From the NCBI GenBank assembly GCA_015232575.1, contig JADFZL010000012.1, forward strand, positions 124,001 to 188,000: a DNA stretch of 64,000 nt, given 5' to 3'. A program made the position numbers and the translations under genes. Below are positions 61,865 to 64,000 of the stretch, piece by piece; the first letter of the stretch is position 1, and the number at the start of each line of letters is the position of its first letter. This DNA is from Candidatus Rifleibacteriota bacterium (GTDB taxonomy: Bacteria; Muiribacteriota; Ozemobacteria; Ozemobacterales; Ozemobacteraceae). The notes beneath the pieces were generated by a model. That model ran no database searches, was not told the DNA's origin, and saw only the letters and a program-made list of their open reading frames with translations.

Positions 61865-61902
61865 TGTTGTAAGAATAACATAATTATGTTATTCTTACAA
61901 CA
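61865..61902. promoter_or_regulatory. Perfect 38-bp palindrome, likely operator of the ATPase gene
   Basis: Each 19-base arm is tgttgtaagaataacataa and its exact reverse complement, with no central spacer. It starts two bases upstream of the start codon and so covers the ribosome-binding region. A third partial copy (aataacata) follows at 61906-61914. Confidence 0.8.
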
Positions 61903-62059
61903 AAAATAACATATTGCCAGCAATTCTTGCATCAATGGTTTACCCTGAATTTTTGAGCAGACTCTTGACTAATTTCATTATTCTGAAGTAATAATGAACA
62001 TTCTAATGCTGCTTTAATCACTTGAGAATTAAAATACTAACAAGTACAGGAGTTAATTT

Positions 62060-62419
62060 ATGCTTTCATATAAAAACTTGCAGGAAATAATCAAACACAA
62101 TGTCAGAGGCGGAACCGGTGAAATACGTTGCCGGGATTATCTTACCGTATCAGATGACCTGCCAGCTTTCTCGTCATTTGGATTAAATGAAATGCAGCCC
62201 GGAGCAACCATTCCAGAGCACTGTCATACTGATGATGCTGAGCTTTATTACATTATTTCCGGGCGCGGCACGGGTTTTCACAATGGGAAAAGCTTTCCGG
62301 TTAACCCCGGTGATGCCTGGCTTTGCAAACAGGGTGAAACTCACGGAATACTTAACAACGTAGTTTCTGAACAGGTTTTATCTTTCATAAATGTCTTCTT
62401 TAAACACCGAATTTCCTGA
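62060..62419 (+). CDS. Small cupin-domain protein
   Basis: 119 residues, seven bases after aggag. Single cupin barrel: motif 1 PGATIPEHCHTDDAELYYIISGRG with metal ligands His, His and Glu, motif 2 PVNPGDAWLCKQGETHGILN with His. The full ligand set is present, so it should bind a metal. Small cupins of this kind act as sugar isomerases, dioxygenases or binding proteins, and nothing here selects among them. It stands alone. Confidence 0.83.
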   Translation: MLSYKNLQEIIKHNVRGGTGEIRCRDYLTVSDDLPAFSSFGLNEMQPGATIPEHCHTDDAELYYIISGRGTGFHNGKSFPVNPGDAWLCKQGETHGILNNVVSEQVLSFINVFFKHRIS

Positions 62420-62425
62420 TATTTT

Positions 62426-62495
62426 GACACTGTAGCAATGTTGCTGAAGAAAAGATATATCTCACGCAGAGGCACAGAGAAAAGCAGAGAGAAAA
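62426..62495. repeat. Dispersed 70-bp repeat (family D), copy 2
   Basis: gacactgtagcaatgttgct, then gaagaaaagatatatctcac, then gcagaggcacagagaaaag. Matches 42753-42820 in the same orientation. It begins six bases after the cupin stop. Confidence 0.75.
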
Positions 62496-62498
62496 ACA

Positions 62499-62526
62499 AG
62501 ATTTCTCCCTTCGGTCGAAATGACAT
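62499..62526. repeat. Family B repeat, one end only
   Basis: atttctcccttcggtcgaaa followed by tgacat, one end of the family B palindrome joined directly to the family D repeat. Confidence 0.5.
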
Positions 62527-62550
62527 ATTAGACGAATATGAACTTCAAAA

Positions 62551-62580
62551 AAATAAACGCGGTGTGAGCCGCGTTTATTT
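62551..62580 (-). terminator. Rho-independent terminator after the large conserved gene
   Basis: aaataaacgcgg (62551-62562), loop tgtgag, ccgcgtttattt (62569-62580): perfect 12-bp stem, A/T-rich base, 19 bases after the stop of the gene at 62600. Confidence 0.85.
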
Positions 62581-62599
62581 TTTATTTAAGTAGCTGTTG

Positions 62600-64000
62600 T
62601 TACCTCTTCGGCGGGTTTGCCTCGCGTACCAGTGAGCCGTTACGATCAGTGATTATGAGTATAGAAAATTTCTGAACGTTGTCCAGTTCATTTGTACTGA
62701 GAGATGTATAGTCAAACCTTCCGCGGATGTCTGTGTAACCGTCTTTATAGAAGTTTACAGATCCGTCATTCATTCGGGCAAAGACTTTGATATATGCTTT
62801 CTGAATGCACTTTCCGGAAGACTTTTCGACGACCTTGACCTGTCCGTAGTTTTCCAGCACTTGTACATCCATCGTATTCGGATAATAACTGGCAGTTTTT
62901 CTTGTGCTGAGAGAAACAGCCTCGACAAAGATGTTACGATTTTTCAGAGTCTCAGGTATTTCAACAGTGCAGCTTGCTTTGCCGGCAGGCAGGGAAATCT
63001 GAAGAGTTTCGTTCGGCTGAATAATTGAGAACTGTCCGCTGACTTCCTGTACAAATGGATTTTTTGAAAACAATAGTTCAATATCCATTATGTAGAAGTT
63101 CAGAGTAACAGAATCAATGTTTTTATAGCCAACTTCAATCTTTCCTGACTCAACTGCAAGATTCAAAAGAGGTTCGGTGTCAGCAAGATTTGCCATAGCC
63201 TGATCACGATCCTGCTGATCAGTAATTTTACCAGCCTTTCCGGATGTCTCTTCTGCCTGTGCGATGACATCTCTGAACAGATCGCGCCATTTATCAACCT
63301 TATAATCAGTAAGTTTCGAAGCAATCTCAACAGCTTCCTGAATCTTTTCCTGCATGAATGCGAAACAGCATTTAAAATACTTGTACTGAATCCCAGACTT
63401 TATTCCAGCGTCAGTAACGGCGTTGAAATAATTCATCGCATCTTCAACTCTGTCCTGCAGGAACATATAGTAAGTAACAGCCATCCTGTCATGATCGCTG
63501 AGCTTAGCATGGAACTTTATATCAGAAAGCAACTGTTTGTACTGATCAAAGAACTGCTGATTAAGAATTTTCCGTTTCTTGCCAAGCTGATACACTCTTG
63601 CATTAACCAGCGGCAGATATTCTTTATGCTCATAAACATGTCGTGCAACCGGATCCAGCTTCAGAAGCAGGCAATCAAGACTTGAGCCACAATTTTGAGC
63701 AAACGGCTGATGTTTCAGATATTCGCAGATTATTCCGGGTTGATTGTGGAATACCGAATATGACCAGAGTACAGGATTGAAAACATGTCTTGAATCAAGA
63801 AGCTGGATTATCTTTTTAAACATCTCGGGATCTTTCATCCTGAATGCAATTTTTTCAAGATCAAGACGGTTGATATTGTTTTCATCAAGATATTTGAGCA
63901 ATGCCTTGTCATCTGCATTCTGAGAAATGTAATCCCAGGAAGTGTCGTCAACCTTCGTTGGAGTATCTACAACAATGAATTTGAAAGGATCAGAGAAAGC
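62600..64000 (-). CDS. C-terminal part of a large conserved protein of unknown function
   Basis: The frame is open to the right edge of the window, so the gene continues beyond 64000; the visible part is 466 residues. The first 270 residues are helical repeats of TPR-like type (DRMAVTYYMFLQDRVEDAMNYF). The last 200 form a beta-rich region with motifs MDIELLFSKNPFVQEVSGQF, SYYPNTMDVQVLENYGQVKV and FYKDGYTDIRGRFDYTSLST, ending in EANPPKR. This C-terminal signature looks strongly conserved and I believe similar proteins exist in distant phyla, but I do not know a function. Its own terminator follows. Confidence 0.7.
   Translation of the reverse strand, partial: AFSDPFKFIVVDTPTKVDDTSWDYISQNADDKALLKYLDENNINRLDLEKIAFRMKDPEMFKKIIQLLDSRHVFNPVLWSYSVFHNQPGIICEYLKHQPFAQNCGSSLDCLLLKLDPVARHVYEHKEYLPLVNARVYQLGKKRKILNQQFFDQYKQLLSDIKFHAKLSDHDRMAVTYYMFLQDRVEDAMNYFNAVTDAGIKSGIQYKYFKCCFAFMQEKIQEAVEIASKLTDYKVDKWRDLFRDVIAQAEETSGKAGKITDQQDRDQAMANLADTEPLLNLAVESGKIEVGYKNIDSVTLNFYIMDIELLFSKNPFVQEVSGQFSIIQPNETLQISLPAGKASCTVEIPETLKNRNIFVEAVSLSTRKTASYYPNTMDVQVLENYGQVKVVEKSSGKCIQKAYIKVFARMNDGSVNFYKDGYTDIRGRFDYTSLSTNELDNVQKFSILIITDRNGSLVREANPPKR

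Noticed and set aside
1..64000. tRNA or rRNA genes
   Set aside because: I looked for conserved tRNA arms and rRNA signatures in the gaps by eye and found none. A covariance-model scan would be needed to exclude them fully.

Overview
This window looks like a chromosomal segment of an AT-leaning, Gram-negative-type free-living bacterium. It has many Sec signal peptides, lipoproteins and large membrane receptors, and it carries no rRNA, tRNA, phage or transposase gene that I can see. The content fits a poorly studied phylum: several multi-domain hybrid kinases, HAMP-linked class III cyclases, clostripain-like and HExxH secreted peptidases, a type III glutamine synthetase, and families of short palindromic intergenic repeats. 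Candidatus Riflebacteria or a similar candidate phylum would fit, but this is only an impression. No marker gene here settles the taxonomy.

Positions 1-17500 are mainly signalling genes, all on the minus strand. A clostripain-like peptidase is followed by a tight three-gene cluster (periplasmic binding lipoprotein, 1170-residue hybrid kinase with two receivers and an Hpt domain, receiver-kinase protein). Next come a second 7-TM hybrid kinase and a 2135-residue membrane protein with two class III adenylate cyclase domains. These two domains have complementary losses of catalytic residues, like C1 and C2 of animal transmembrane adenylyl cyclases. A 968-residue protein at 28846-31752 has the same layout in single copy with a complete active site.

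Positions 18000-34970 hold housekeeping and accessory genes: rdgB and rph, a metallo-beta-lactamase-fold protein, two toxin-antitoxin-type modules (HipA/HipB, and ribbon-helix-helix/PIN), an Rpn-family nuclease, a phosphatase, CheB, an ATP-grasp/esterase pair, the single-copy cyclase, a calcium-loop secreted protein and an ADP-ribosylglycohydrolase.

Positions 35000-57000 hold an SOS pair (lexA and a Y-family polymerase), several secreted repeat proteins (TPR, LysM, leucine-rich-repeat-variant), aspS, another kinase, two different glutamine synthetases, a secreted metallopeptidase and typA/bipA. Positions 57000-64000 hold secreted and lipoprotein genes, gene remnants, a frameshifted nucleotidyltransferase with its small partner, an AAA ATPase behind a perfect 38-bp palindrome, a cupin, and the 3' end of a large conserved protein of unknown function.

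The intergenic DNA is unusual. One repeat family is built of three successive palindromes and sits directly upstream of start codons at four loci, with a decayed copy at a fifth. A second, MITE-like family with a gtcatttcgacc end occurs about nine times. There is also a 54-bp tandem array upstream of the glnA-like gene, a 70-bp dispersed repeat, and short low-complexity repeats of the ccgtggtt type.
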